Positions 36,520 to 45,987 of a DNA stretch of 52,225 nt are shown here, in pieces. Numbering within the stretch: position 1 is the stretch's first letter; each line of letters begins with the position of its first letter. Source of the DNA: Nocardia cyriacigeorgica NBRC 100375. Lineage in GTDB: Bacteria > Actinomycetota > Actinomycetes > Mycobacteriales > Mycobacteriaceae. The stretch lies in the NCBI RefSeq assembly GCF_000308555.1, contig NZ_BAFY01000029.1, positions 1-52,225 of the forward strand, written 5' to 3'. The position numbers and the translations under genes are program-made. Below the pieces are notes generated by a model. It did not search any database. It was not told where the DNA came from and saw only the letters and a program-made list of their open reading frames with translations.

Positions 36520-39093
36520 TCAGCTCACCAGTGCGTTCACCGGCTGGCTCAGCAGCTGCGCGCACCGCAGCAGGCCGAGGTGGCTGTAGGCCTGCGGATG
36601 GTTGCCGAGCGAACGCTCGGCCACCGGGTCGTACTCCTCGCTGAGCAGACCCGTCGGCCCGGCCACGTCCACCAGCTGGGCGAACAGTGCCTCGGCGTCG
36701 GAGCGCTTGCCGATCAGCAGGTACGCCTCCACCAGCCACGCCGCGCACAGGTGGAACCCGCCCTCGCCGCCGGGCAGGCCGTCGTCGTGGTGATAGCGGT
36801 ACACGGTCGATCCGCTGCGCAGCTCCGCCTCGGTGGCGACGACGGTGGCCGCGAACCGCGGGTCGGACGGATCGATCAGCCCGCTCAACCCGATGTGCAG
36901 GGTCGCGGCGTCCAGATCGGTGCCGTCGTAGGCGGCGGTGAACGACTGCACTTCCTCGTTCCAGCCCTTGGTCTTGACCTCGTCGGCGATCTGATCGCGC
37001 AGCGCGGCCCACTCCGGGTGGATCGGGCGGTCGAACTTCTGGGCGAGGGTGAGCGCGCGATCGATGGTCAACCAGCCCATGACCTTGGAGTACACGTGGT
37101 GGCGCGGGTTGCCGCGGATCTCCCAGATGCCGTGGTCGGGCTCGTGCCAGCGCCGCTGCACCGCCGAGACCATGGCGTGCACCAGCTCCCAGTCCTGATT
37201 CGGCAGCGCCATCCGCGGATCGCCGACGCCCTGGGTTTCCCTGGCGTGCGCCAGGGTGGCGATCAGGTCGACGATCGGACCGAAGACGTCCAGCTGGACC
37301 TGCATGTTCGCCGCGTTGCCCACGCGCACCGGCCGCGATCCGGCGTAGCCGGGCAGCTGATCGATGACGGCCTCGGGCGGCAGCGTCTCGCCGTAGAGCG
37401 TGTACAGCGGGTGCAGCCGCTCGGGCCCGGGCAGCGTCTCCAGCACCCGGTGCACCCAGCCGAGGAAGTCCTCGGCCTCGCCCAGCGAACCCAGCGACAC
37501 CAGCGCCGACGCGGTGAGCGCGGCATCGCGCAGCCAGCAGTAGCGGTAGTCCCAGTTGCGCACGCCGCCGATGTCCTCGGGCAGCGAGGTGGTCGCCGCG
37601 GCCAGGATGGAGCCGGACGGCGCGTGCACCAGCCCGCGCAGCGTGAGCGCGGAGCGCTTCATCAGGTCCGGCTTGAGCGGCGGCAGATCGAGCCCGGCGG
37701 CCCACGAGGACCAGTAGGTCTCCGCGATCCGCCTGCGCTCGGGTTCCGGCGTCATGGCGGGCGCGAGATCCGGTGTGCCGCAGCGCAGTTCCAGGATCAC
37801 CGGGCCCTGCGACGGATCGACGACGGCGGTCGCGGAGCTGTGCACGCCGTCGCTCTGAATGGTCCATTCGACACCGGGGGAGCGCAGCACCGTCGGGTCG
37901 TTGGTGCCGCGCACCCGCAGCCCGTTCGGCTCGGCCTCGATGGTGACCGGCACCTGGCCGAACTCCGGACGCGGCGCGAAGGTCACCACGGCGCGAGTAT
38001 CGCCGGTGATCACCCGGGTCAGGTCGGTGCGGTCGGGCGCCACGTCGTGCGGCAGGTAGTCGACCACTTGCAGCTTGGCCCAACGGGTTTCGACGGTCAT
38101 GGTGCCGTCGATGTAGCGCTGCGACAGCGGCAGGCCCGGACGTTCCGGCGCGATGCTGAAATGCCCGGCCTGCGGACCGCCGAGCAGATGGGCGAACACC
38201 GCCGCCGAATCGGGTTCGGGATGGCAGAACCAGGTGACGGTCGCGTCCGGGGTCAGCAGCGCCACCGAACGCGGGCTGGCCAGCATGCTCAGCCGCTCGA
38301 TGCGCGGCGCGCTGGCACCGGCCAGCCAGGTGCGGCGCTCCTCGAGCAGGTAGGCCAGCGCGCACGACACGGCCTCGGTATTGGGCACCCGGTACTTGGC
38401 CAGGCTCTCGCCCTCGCCGACCTTGATGCCGACGTCGGGGCCGGACAGCATCCGGAACGCCTTCTCATCGGTGACGTCGTCGCCGAAGAACACCGCCGCC
38501 GACGCACCTTCCTGATGCCGGATGGTGTCGAGGGCACTGCCCTTGTCGGTGGGGATGACGGCCAGTTCGATGACTGCCTTGCCCTCGGTGACCTGCACCC
38601 CGACCCAGCAGGCCGGGCCTTGGCGGACCTGGTTCAGCGCGCGCCGCCCGATCTCCGGCCCGGCATTGCGCACATGCAGCGCGATGCTGGCCGGCTTGGT
38701 CTCGACCGTCACGCCCGGATTCTCCGCGGCGATCTGGTTCAGCGCGGTGGTCAGTTCTTGCAGCAGCTGCTTGGCGTCGTTGTCGATGGCGTGCACGAAG
38801 CCGACATCGAACTCCGAGCCGTGGCTGCCGATCAGCTGCACCTCGACGGGCAGCCGCGACAGCGCCGCGAGATCACGCAGCGCCCGGCCGGAGATGACGG
38901 CGGCCGTGGTGCCCGACAGCCCGGCCAGCGCGCGTAAGGCGCGCACCGACTCGCCGTGCGGGTACGCCTTGGCCGGATCGGACACGATGGGTGCGATCGT
39001 CCCGTCGTAATCCGATGCGACCAACAGGCGTGGGACCCGCGCGACCGTCGACAGGGCACGACGAAGTTCCAGTGGGAGATCCTGTGCGCTCAC
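36520..39093 (-). CDS. Fused trehalose-phosphatase and GH15 glucosidase/trehalase
   Basis: An 857-residue two-domain enzyme. Residues 20-255 are a HAD-type trehalose-6-phosphate phosphatase with all four motifs: DYDGT (catalytic Asp28 and Asp30), VISGR (Ser67), the Lys in PTDKGSAL and GDDVTDE. Residues 265-857 are a GH15 glucoamylase/trehalase-like domain with NWDYRYCWLRDA and the C-terminal LLSEEYDPVAERSLGN and QAYSHLGL motifs. One chain could thus turn trehalose 6-phosphate into trehalose and then glucose. No trehalose-phosphate synthase is in the window. The GTG/ATG start at 39093 is supported by GGGAG upstream. Known relatives exist in actinobacteria, but the substrate of this GH15 domain is not certain. 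Confidence 0.9.
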   Translation of the reverse strand: MSAQDLPLELRRALSTVARVPRLLVASDYDGTIAPIVSDPAKAYPHGESVRALRALAGLSGTTAAVISGRALRDLAALSRLPVEVQLIGSHGSEFDVGFVHAIDNDAKQLLQELTTALNQIAAENPGVTVETKPASIALHVRNAGPEIGRRALNQVRQGPACWVGVQVTEGKAVIELAVIPTDKGSALDTIRHQEGASAAVFFGDDVTDEKAFRMLSGPDVGIKVGEGESLAKYRVPNTEAVSCALAYLLEERRTWLAGASAPRIERLSMLASPRSVALLTPDATVTWFCHPEPDSAAVFAHLLGGPQAGHFSIAPERPGLPLSQRYIDGTMTVETRWAKLQVVDYLPHDVAPDRTDLTRVITGDTRAVVTFAPRPEFGQVPVTIEAEPNGLRVRGTNDPTVLRSPGVEWTIQSDGVHSSATAVVDPSQGPVILELRCGTPDLAPAMTPEPERRRIAETYWSSWAAGLDLPPLKPDLMKRSALTLRGLVHAPSGSILAAATTSLPEDIGGVRNWDYRYCWLRDAALTASALVSLGSLGEAEDFLGWVHRVLETLPGPERLHPLYTLYGETLPPEAVIDQLPGYAGSRPVRVGNAANMQVQLDVFGPIVDLIATLAHARETQGVGDPRMALPNQDWELVHAMVSAVQRRWHEPDHGIWEIRGNPRHHVYSKVMGWLTIDRALTLAQKFDRPIHPEWAALRDQIADEVKTKGWNEEVQSFTAAYDGTDLDAATLHIGLSGLIDPSDPRFAATVVATEAELRSGSTVYRYHHDDGLPGGEGGFHLCAAWLVEAYLLIGKRSDAEALFAQLVDVAGPTGLLSEEYDPVAERSLGNHPQAYSHLGLLRCAQLLSQPVNALVS

Positions 39094-39200
39094 GCATCCA
39101 ACCTTATGGATCGGAGGAGTTTTTCAGGGGGCGGCCATGACAATACTGGGTTGAATTCTCATCACCGACATGCGGCGATGCCCGTGCACCGCCCCCGTGC

Positions 39201-39857
39201 TCAGGAGTTGTTGCCCAGCAGCAGGTCGACGGTCAATTCCAGCCGTTCGGTGACGTCGGTCGCTGATGCCCTTCGGGTGAGCCAGGCCACCAGGTTCGAC
39301 AGCCACACGTCGCTGATGACGCGGGCGATGGCGAGCTGACGTTCGGTCGGCTCGCCGTCGTTCATGGCGCGGGCGAAGACCCGGTCCATCACCTTGCCCA
39401 CCCGGTCCACTTCGGCGGCGGCGGAGGCGTCGGCGAACATGAAGGCGCGGGTCATGGCCTCGGTGAGCAGCGGGTCGCGCTGCATCATCCGGGTGATCTG
39501 GGTGAGCAGCAGGTGCATCCGTTCGCGCGGGGTCTGCCCGGCCAGCGGCTTGCGTTTGCCCTCGATCTGCTCGAATTCGCGCGAGAGCGCCGACACCAGC
39601 AGGTGCACCTTGGAGGGGAAGTAGCGGTAGAGAGTGCCGACGGCGACGTCGGCGCGTTCGGCGACCGCGCGCATCTGCACCGCGTCGTATCCGCCTTTGG
39701 AGGCCAGTGCCAGCGTCGCGTCGAGGATGCGCTTGCGGCGTTCGCGCTGCGCGGTGGAACTCAGCTCGTCCTCGCTGAGCGTGGTCACGGCGGCTCGGGT
39801 GCCCGCTGCGGGCGCCCCGTTCGAGTCGGCCGGCTGCGAACGGGAGGGGCTGGCCAT
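39201..39857 (-). CDS. kstR: KstR, TetR-family repressor of sterol catabolism
   Basis: A 218-residue regulator closely resembling mycobacterial KstR (Rv3574). After a disordered N-terminus of 28 residues comes LSEDELSSTAQRERRKRILDA, then the helix-turn-helix GGYDAVQMRAVAERADVAVGTLYRYFPSK and LVSALSREFEQI, and C-terminal VISDVWLSNLVAWLTRRASATDV. KstR represses the cholesterol regulon until a 3-oxo-steroid-CoA ligand binds. A perfect KstR operator lies in the gap before fadE34, which is divergent here as in mycobacteria. Confidence 0.96.
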   Translation of the reverse strand: MASPSRSQPADSNGAPAAGTRAAVTTLSEDELSSTAQRERRKRILDATLALASKGGYDAVQMRAVAERADVAVGTLYRYFPSKVHLLVSALSREFEQIEGKRKPLAGQTPRERMHLLLTQITRMMQRDPLLTEAMTRAFMFADASAAAEVDRVGKVMDRVFARAMNDGEPTERQLAIARVISDVWLSNLVAWLTRRASATDVTERLELTVDLLLGNNS

Positions 39858-40010
39858 CGGTGCTGGTCCTTTCGTGTCGGGTCGCCGCGGAGTGCGAGGC
39901 CCGCGTGGATTCGCGGGGCGTCACTCGCGCCGGACCCGCTCGCTCGGTGGGTCGTACGCGTTCGATCCTGTGGACGAAAGCATCGCTTGACTTCCGCCCG
40001 GCCAGGATAT

Positions 40011-40024
40011 TAGAACATGTTCTA
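40011..40024 (+). promoter_or_regulatory. KstR operator
   Basis: TAGAACATGTTCTA is a perfect 14-base palindrome that matches the KstR consensus (TnnAACnnGTTnnA). It lies 35 bases before the fadE34 GTG and about 150 bases from the kstR start, so it likely controls fadE34 and downstream genes and perhaps kstR itself. Confidence 0.93.
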
Positions 40025-40059
40025 GGTGTGGGAGTCACGCCGGAAAGGCGGTATGTACT

Positions 40060-42318
40060 GTGACCATCGCCACCACTGACGAGCATAAAGCCGTTCAGGA
40101 GTCGATGAGCGGATGGGCTGCAGCGGTACGTCCGATTGCAACAATGCGGGACGAAACGACCGGCTTCTGGCGCACCTACTGGGATCAGCTGACCGACCTC
40201 GGGATCTTCCGGGTCGCGGTCGACGAGCAGGCGGGCGGTGCCGGTGGGTCGATCACCGATCTCGCCGTGCTGGTGGAGCAGGCCGCGCACGATCTGGTGG
40301 GCGGGCCGGTGCTCACCACCGCGTTGGCCGGTGTGGTGACCGGCGGGCGACTGGACGAACAGCAGCCGTGCGGAGTCGCGCTCGACACCGTTGTCGAGTC
40401 GGCGAGCAGCTTATCGGCTGTGGATCGCCCGCGGCAGGGCGAAGCCGGTGAGCTGGTGCTCAACGGCGTGTGGGAGACGGTGCTCGGCGCCGCGTCCGGT
40501 ACGTCGGTGCTGCTGCCGGTGCGGGTCGCCGACGGTTCGCGCTGGTGTCTGATTCCCGCTGACGCTGCGGGCCTGACCATCGAGCCGCTGGAACCGCTGG
40601 ACCCGAGCACCCCGCTGGCCCGGGTGCGCTGCGCCGACGTGCCGGTGCCCGCCGCGGACGTGTTCGCCCCCGCTTTCTCCGTCGAAGACCTGATCGTGCT
40701 GCTGGCCACCGCCGAGCTGGCCGGTGTGGCCGGGTGGTGCCTGCGGACCGCGGTCGAATACGCCAAGGTGCGTGAGCAATTCGGCAAGCCGATCGGCAGT
40801 TTCCAGGCCGTCAAGCACATCTGCGCCTGGATGCTGTGCCGAACCGAGCTGATCCGCGCGGTCGCCGCCGACGCGGCCGCGGCAGCAGACGACGCCCGTG
40901 CCGGATCGGCCGCCGAACTCCCGATCGCGACCGCGATTGCCGCCGCCGTCTCGCTCGACGCCGCGGTCGACACCGCCAAGGACTGCATCCAGGTCCTCGG
41001 CGGCATCGGCTTCACCTGGGAGCACGACGCGCACTTCTATCTGCGCCGCGCGGTCGCGCTGCGGCAGCTGCTCGGCGGTGGCGGCTACTGGCGCGCCCGC
41101 GTGACCGAACTGACCAGGGCGGGTGCGCGGCGCACCACCGGCGCTGACCGGATCCTGGCCGAGGCCGCCGGCGACGCCGGATCGTCCGGTGAAGGTGTCG
41201 GCGCCGCCGTGGGTGTGGCGGCCGCGGTCGGCAATGCCGCCGCGGTGTCGCTCGAGGTCGGCGAGGCCGCGACCGGATTGGCCGCCGAGGTCGCGAAGAT
41301 CGCCGCACTGCCCGTCGATCAACAACGTAAGGCGCTGGTCGAGGCCGGTCTGGTCATGCCGCACTGGCCCAAGCCCTACGGCCGCGGCGCCGACCCGATG
41401 TCGGGTCTGCTGATCTCCGAGGAACTCGCCCGCGCCGGGCTCGAGGTGCCCGACCTGGCCATCGGCGGCTGGGCGGTGCCGACCCTGCTGCAACACGGCA
41501 CCCCGGAGCAGATCGAACGGTTCGTCTGGCCGACGCTGCACGAAGAGGTCATCTGGTGCCAGCTGTTCAGCGAGCCGGGCGCCGGTTCCGATCTGGCCGC
41601 GCTGCGCACCACTGCCACGAAGGTCGACGGCGGCTGGATGCTGCGCGGGCAGAAGGTGTGGACCTCGCTGGCCGACGCCGCCAACTGGGGAATCTGCCTG
41701 GCCCGCACCGATCCGGAGGCGCCCAAGCACAAGGGCATCAGCTACTTCCTGGTCGACATGCGCAGCGCGGGCATCGAAATCCGTCCGCTGGTGCAGATCA
41801 CCGGCGAGGCGCGGTTCAGCGAAGTCTTCCTCGATGACGTCTTCGTGCCCGACGACTGCGTGGTCGGCGCGCTCGGCAACGGCTGGAAGATCTCCCGCTC
41901 CACCCTGTCCGCCGAGCGGATCGCCATGGGCGGCAAGGGCATCGGCCAGGTGCTGGAGGAATTGGTCGACAAACTGCCAGCGACCGGACCGGGCGCCGAG
42001 CTGATCAGCGACCGTCTCGGCCGGTTCGTCGCCGACGCGACCGCCGGTCTGCTGCTGGAGCAGCGCGGCGCTGCCCGGATCCTGGCCGGCGCCGACGCGG
42101 GCCCGCAGAGCAGCGTGCGCAAGCTCGTCGGCGTGCGGCATCGGCAGGAGGTCGCCGAATTCGCTGTCGAGGTGACGGGCACGGCGGGTGCGCTGGAGAC
42201 CGAGGCGACCAAGGAGTTCCTGCTCACCCGCTGCCTCTCGATCGCGGGTGGCACCGAGCAGATCCTGCTGACCCTTGCCGGTGAGCGGATCCTCGGGTTG
42301 CCACGGGACGCGGGGTAG
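40060..42318 (+). CDS. fadE34: Acyl-CoA dehydrogenase FadE34 (ChsE3-type, two-domain)
   Basis: A 752-residue fusion of two acyl-CoA dehydrogenase domains (about 1-360 and 405-752). The second has the FAD/substrate motifs LFSEPGAGSDLAALRTTA and WTSLADAANWGICLARTD; the first has VEYAKVREQFGKPIGSFQAVKH and IQVLGGIGFTWEHDAHFYLRR. FadE34 of mycobacteria desaturates the five-carbon cholesterol side-chain CoA. The Ala/Gly/Val linker (about 360-405) is longer than in the 711-residue mycobacterial protein. The GTG start follows an AAGG site and a perfect KstR operator. It opens a six-gene steroid operon. Confidence 0.92.
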   Translation: MTIATTDEHKAVQESMSGWAAAVRPIATMRDETTGFWRTYWDQLTDLGIFRVAVDEQAGGAGGSITDLAVLVEQAAHDLVGGPVLTTALAGVVTGGRLDEQQPCGVALDTVVESASSLSAVDRPRQGEAGELVLNGVWETVLGAASGTSVLLPVRVADGSRWCLIPADAAGLTIEPLEPLDPSTPLARVRCADVPVPAADVFAPAFSVEDLIVLLATAELAGVAGWCLRTAVEYAKVREQFGKPIGSFQAVKHICAWMLCRTELIRAVAADAAAAADDARAGSAAELPIATAIAAAVSLDAAVDTAKDCIQVLGGIGFTWEHDAHFYLRRAVALRQLLGGGGYWRARVTELTRAGARRTTGADRILAEAAGDAGSSGEGVGAAVGVAAAVGNAAAVSLEVGEAATGLAAEVAKIAALPVDQQRKALVEAGLVMPHWPKPYGRGADPMSGLLISEELARAGLEVPDLAIGGWAVPTLLQHGTPEQIERFVWPTLHEEVIWCQLFSEPGAGSDLAALRTTATKVDGGWMLRGQKVWTSLADAANWGICLARTDPEAPKHKGISYFLVDMRSAGIEIRPLVQITGEARFSEVFLDDVFVPDDCVVGALGNGWKISRSTLSAERIAMGGKGIGQVLEELVDKLPATGPGAELISDRLGRFVADATAGLLLEQRGAARILAGADAGPQSSVRKLVGVRHRQEVAEFAVEVTGTAGALETEATKEFLLTRCLSIAGGTEQILLTLAGERILGLPRDAG

Positions 42319-42379
42319 TGCGGATGCGCGAACAGCACACGTGGCCTTGGGCTTCGAGTATGAACGACTGGAGATAAGC

Positions 42380-43441
42380 GTGGACTTCACCAGAGACGAG
42401 GCCCAGGACGCCGTGGCCGAGGTCGTCGTGAGATTGCTGGAGCGGGAATCGGCCCGCGAGGCCGAACTGTGGCAGCCGTTCGTGGATACCGGGTTGCCCG
42501 CGGTGGCGCTGCCGGAACGCTTCGGCGGTGACGAGATGGGCGTGGCCGCGGTCTCGGTGCTGCTCACCGAACTGGCCATCGACGCGGTCGCCATCCCGGC
42601 GCTGCCGACGTTCGGCTTCGGCGTGCTGCCCCTGCTCGGCGCGCCGGATACGGTGGCCGAGAAAGTCTTTCCCGCGATTGCCGCGGGCGCCGTGCTGACC
42701 GCCGCCCTGCACGAGCCCGGTGCGCCGTTCACCACCAAACCGGCCACCAAGGCCGTCGCCGAGGGCGACAAGGTGCGCATCACCGGCCACAAGGTGGCGG
42801 TGCCCTACGCCGAGCAGGCCCGCTGGATCCTGGTGCCCACCGAAGCCGGCGTCGCCGTGGTCGACGCTGCCGCAACCGGCATCACCCGCACCGCCTCGCC
42901 GGTTTCGGGAGCGATGCCGGAGTACACGCTGCATTTCGATTCGGTCGAGATCCCGGCCGACTGGCTACTGCCCGATGCGGTCGCCGCGCTGCACCGCTGC
43001 GCACTGGCCTCGATCGGCGCCGTCGCCGACGGCCTGCTCGAGGGCGCGTTGAAGCTCACCGCCGAGCATGTGCGCACCCGTCATCAGTTCGGCAGGCCGC
43101 TGGCCGAATTCCAGGCGGTGGCCCAGCAGATCGCGGACCTGTACGTGATCTCGCGCACCCTGCACGCTGCCGCCCTGTCCGCGAACTGGGCGCTGGCCCA
43201 GGACGATTCGAGCCCCGATCACCAGACCAGGATCGACGACGACCTGGACGTGCTCGCCTACACCGTGGCCGCGGAACTGCCGCGCGCCATGCAGAAGTGT
43301 CATCACCTGCACGGTGGCATCGGCGTCGACGTGACGCATTCGATGCACCGCTACTACTCCCAGGCCAAAGATCTCGCCCGCTGGCTGGGCGGCGAGTCGC
43401 TGCGCCTCGACCGATTGGGGGCCAGATGTTCATCGATCTGA
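42380..43441 (+). CDS. chsE1: Acyl-CoA dehydrogenase alpha-type subunit, ChsE1 (FadE28-like)
   Basis: A 353-residue acyl-CoA dehydrogenase-fold subunit. Together with ChsE2 it forms an alpha2beta2 enzyme that desaturates the three-carbon side chain of the steroid CoA. Seen motifs are EHVRTRHQFGRPLAEFQAVAQQIADLY and LHGGIGVDVTHSMHRYYSQAK. The usual Glu catalytic base is not obvious, consistent with its being the subunit without the full active site. The GTG at 42380 has GGAG upstream. It overlaps chsE2 by 16 bases. The order matches the igr locus (fadE28, fadE29, chsH2, chsH1, ltp2). Confidence 0.87.
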   Translation: MDFTRDEAQDAVAEVVVRLLERESAREAELWQPFVDTGLPAVALPERFGGDEMGVAAVSVLLTELAIDAVAIPALPTFGFGVLPLLGAPDTVAEKVFPAIAAGAVLTAALHEPGAPFTTKPATKAVAEGDKVRITGHKVAVPYAEQARWILVPTEAGVAVVDAAATGITRTASPVSGAMPEYTLHFDSVEIPADWLLPDAVAALHRCALASIGAVADGLLEGALKLTAEHVRTRHQFGRPLAEFQAVAQQIADLYVISRTLHAAALSANWALAQDDSSPDHQTRIDDDLDVLAYTVAAELPRAMQKCHHLHGGIGVDVTHSMHRYYSQAKDLARWLGGESLRLDRLGARCSSI

Positions 43442-44589
43442 CCAACGAGCAGCGCAAGCTGCGTGACGAATTACGTTCCTACTTCGCCGATCTCGTCACG
43501 CCCGAAGAAGAAGCCGCCATGGCGGTGAACCGGCACGGCGACGCCTACCGCGAGGTGGTGCGCCGGATGGGGCGCGACGGCTGGCTGGGTGTCGGCTGGC
43601 CCAAGGAGTACGGCGGGCAGGGTTTCGGCCCGGTCGAGCAGCAGATCTTCTTCAACGAGGCCGTCCGCGCCGACGTGCCGTTGCCGCTGGTCACCCTGCT
43701 CACCGTGGGCCCGACGCTGCAACAGTTCGGCACCGAGGAGCAGAAGCAGAAGTTCCTGCCCGGCATCCTGTCCGGCGATATCCATTTCGCCATCGGCTAC
43801 TCCGAACCGGAGGCGGGCACCGACCTGGCCGCTCTGCGCACCAGCGCGGTGCGCGACGAATCCGGTGACTGGATTGTCAACGGGCAGAAGATCTTCACCA
43901 CCGGCGCGCACGAGGCCGATTACGTCTGGCTGGCCTGCCGCACCGGTTCGGTGGAATCGCGGCACCGCGGCATCACCATCCTGATCGCCGACACCAAGGA
44001 CCCCGGGTACTCCTGGACACCGATCATCACCTGCGACGGTGCCCACCACACCAACGCCACCTATTTCGACAACGTGCGCGTCCCGGCGAACATGCTGGTC
44101 GGCGAGGAGAACCGGGGCTGGAAGCTGATCACCACCCAGCTCAACCACGAGCGGGTCAGCCTCGGGCCGTCCGGCAAGATCGAGCAGCTCTACGACAAGG
44201 TCGTCACCTGGGCCCGCCCGCGCGGGCTGCTCGACGAACCCGACGTCTGCCGCTCGCTCGGCCGCATCCACGCCATGGTGCGGTTGAACGAACTGCTGAA
44301 CTGGCAGGTCGCCGCCACCCACGGCAGCGGCGACGAATCGCAGGTGATCGCCGACGCCTCGGCGACCAAGGTCTACTCCACCGAATCGCTGCAAGAGGCG
44401 GGCCGGCTGGTGGAGGAGATCGTCGGCCGCTACGGCGATCCGGCCGATCCGGCCACCGCCGAACTGCTGACCTGGCTGGATCGGCGCACCAAACAGAACC
44501 TGGTCGTCACCTTCGGCGGCGGCGTCAACGAGGTCATGCGTGAACTCGTCGCCACCGCCGGCCTGCGCTTGCCGCGCGTGCCCAGATAG
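43426..44589 (+). CDS. chsE2: Acyl-CoA dehydrogenase ChsE2 (FadE29-like)
   Basis: A 387-residue subunit, the same length as mycobacterial FadE29. It has FAIGYSEPEAGTDLAALRTSA and KIFTTGAHEADYVWLACRT for FAD and CoA binding, and NQLNHERVSLGPSGK-type sequence (TTQLNHERVSLG) near residue 245, where Glu in HERV is the likely catalytic base. It pairs with ChsE1 to form the dehydrogenase for the last side-chain cycle of cholesterol. The start ATG 43426 lies inside chsE1. The C-terminal LVVTFGGGVNEVMREL is typical. Confidence 0.9.
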   Translation: MFIDLTNEQRKLRDELRSYFADLVTPEEEAAMAVNRHGDAYREVVRRMGRDGWLGVGWPKEYGGQGFGPVEQQIFFNEAVRADVPLPLVTLLTVGPTLQQFGTEEQKQKFLPGILSGDIHFAIGYSEPEAGTDLAALRTSAVRDESGDWIVNGQKIFTTGAHEADYVWLACRTGSVESRHRGITILIADTKDPGYSWTPIITCDGAHHTNATYFDNVRVPANMLVGEENRGWKLITTQLNHERVSLGPSGKIEQLYDKVVTWARPRGLLDEPDVCRSLGRIHAMVRLNELLNWQVAATHGSGDESQVIADASATKVYSTESLQEAGRLVEEIVGRYGDPADPATAELLTWLDRRTKQNLVVTFGGGVNEVMRELVATAGLRLPRVPR

Positions 44590-44616
44590 CAGCATCAACC
44601 AACGAAGGAGCAGCGC

Positions 44617-45564
44617 GTGCCGGAAACACTCACTCCGGAAGCGATCATCGCGGCCGGTGAGCAGATCATCGCCGCGGGCGAATCCTCGCATCGCGCGGGC
44701 CGCGACCCGGTCAACCAGCCGATGATCAACAACTGGCTGGAGGCGATCGGCGACCAGAACCCCGTCTACGTCGACGAGGACGCCGCCCGCGCCGCCGGAT
44801 TCGCCGGCATCGTCGCCCCGCCGGCCATGGCGCAGGTGTGGACCATGCCGGGCCTGCACGGCCAGCGGTCCCCGGACGACCCGATGAACGCCACCATGGC
44901 GCTGCTCGACGAGGCCGGCTACACCTCCGTCGTCGGCACCAACTGTGAGCAGACCTATCACCGGTACCTGGTGCCGGGCGAGCAGGTCACCGTCACCAGC
45001 GCGCTCACCGACATCACCGGACCCAAGCGCACCGGGCTGGGGGAGGGCTGGTTCATCACCTTCGCCACCCGCTGGTACGTCGGCGACGAGCTGGTCACCG
45101 AAATGCTGTTCCGGATGCTGAAATTCGCGCCGGGCAGCGAGAAGCCGGCCGCCGAACCCGAGCCGGATCTGTCGGCGCGGGTGCGTCCGCTGGTCTCGCG
45201 CGACACCGAATTCTTCTGGGCCGGCACGCGTGCCGGTGAGCTGCGCATCCAGCGCATGCCCGACGGCACGCTGCGCCATCCGCCGGTGCCCGCGATCTGG
45301 CAGGACAAATCCGAGCCGGTCGACTATCAGGTCGCGTCCGGGCGCGGCACGGTGTTCAGCTACGTCGTGCATCACGCCCCGAAGGTGCCGGGACGTCAGC
45401 TGCCGTTCGTGGTGGCGCTGGTCGAACTGGAGGAAGGGGTGCGCATGCTCGGCGAACTGCGGGGCATCGAACCCGACAAGGTCGAGGTCGGCCTGCCGGT
45501 GCAGGTGGACTTCGAGAAGCTCGACGACGAGACGGCACTGCCGTTCTGGAAGGTGATCGCGTGA
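44617..45564 (+). CDS. chsH2: ChsH2, MaoC-like hydratase subunit with DUF35 domain
   Basis: A 315-residue protein: residues 10-165 are MaoC-like (NQPMINNWLEAIGDQNPVY and the ENCEQTYHRYLVPGEQVTV-type segment), and residues 185-315 are DUF35. With ChsH1 it hydrates the unsaturated three-carbon steroid side chain, and the DUF35 part pairs with Ltp2 for the final cleavage. The usual Cys4 zinc ribbon of DUF35 is absent: the equivalent stretch (RMPDGTLRHPPVPAIWQDK) has no Cys. GTG 44617 follows AAGGAGC. It overlaps chsH1 by four bases (GTGA). Confidence 0.9.
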   Translation: MPETLTPEAIIAAGEQIIAAGESSHRAGRDPVNQPMINNWLEAIGDQNPVYVDEDAARAAGFAGIVAPPAMAQVWTMPGLHGQRSPDDPMNATMALLDEAGYTSVVGTNCEQTYHRYLVPGEQVTVTSALTDITGPKRTGLGEGWFITFATRWYVGDELVTEMLFRMLKFAPGSEKPAAEPEPDLSARVRPLVSRDTEFFWAGTRAGELRIQRMPDGTLRHPPVPAIWQDKSEPVDYQVASGRGTVFSYVVHHAPKVPGRQLPFVVALVELEEGVRMLGELRGIEPDKVEVGLPVQVDFEKLDDETALPFWKVIA

Positions 45565-45986
45565 CCGCCACCATCGAACCGGCCACCATCGCGGTCGGAA
45601 CCGAACTGCCGGAGCTGGTGATCCACGCCGATCCCACCTTCGTCATCAGTTCCGCACTGGCCACCAGGGATTTCCAGGATGTGCACCACGATCGCGACAA
45701 GGCGGTCGAGCGCGGCTCCAAGGACATCTTCGTCAACATCCTCACCGATACCGGTCTGGTGCAGCGCTTCGTCACCGATTGGTCGGGACCGCGCACGATC
45801 GTCAAGAAGATCGCGCTGCGTCTCGGAGTGCCGCTGTATGCCGGCGACACCCTCACCCTCACCGGGAAGGTCACCGCCATCGAGGGCGACGACATCCATA
45901 TCTCCGTCACCGGTCGCGACAGCTTGGGCGACCACATCGTCGCCACCGCCGTGATCGCCATTCGTTCTTCGGAAGCAGGTGCCTGA
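45561..45986 (+). CDS. chsH1: ChsH1, MaoC-like hydratase subunit
   Basis: A 141-residue single MaoC (hot-dog) domain. The catalytic motif is in TRDFQDVHHDRDKAVERGSKDIFVN, with Asp and His as the hydratase pair, followed by GLVQRFVTDW. ChsH1 supplies the active site of the ChsH1-ChsH2 hydratase that acts on the 17-side-chain CoA. GTG start in the chsH2 stop, and ltp2 begins one base after its stop, so the three are tightly coupled. Confidence 0.92.
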   Translation: MTATIEPATIAVGTELPELVIHADPTFVISSALATRDFQDVHHDRDKAVERGSKDIFVNILTDTGLVQRFVTDWSGPRTIVKKIALRLGVPLYAGDTLTLTGKVTAIEGDDIHISVTGRDSLGDHIVATAVIAIRSSEAGA

Positions 45987-45987
45987 G

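Noticed and set aside
36106..38937. 943-codon open frame on the plus strand
   Set aside because: It runs opposite the metal-binding lipoprotein and the trehalose-phosphatase/GH15 gene, and its product is a low-complexity His/Arg/Gly shadow sequence.
40411..42792. 793-codon open frame on the minus strand opposite fadE34
   Set aside because: Shadow of two acyl-CoA dehydrogenase genes; no domain, no ribosome binding site.
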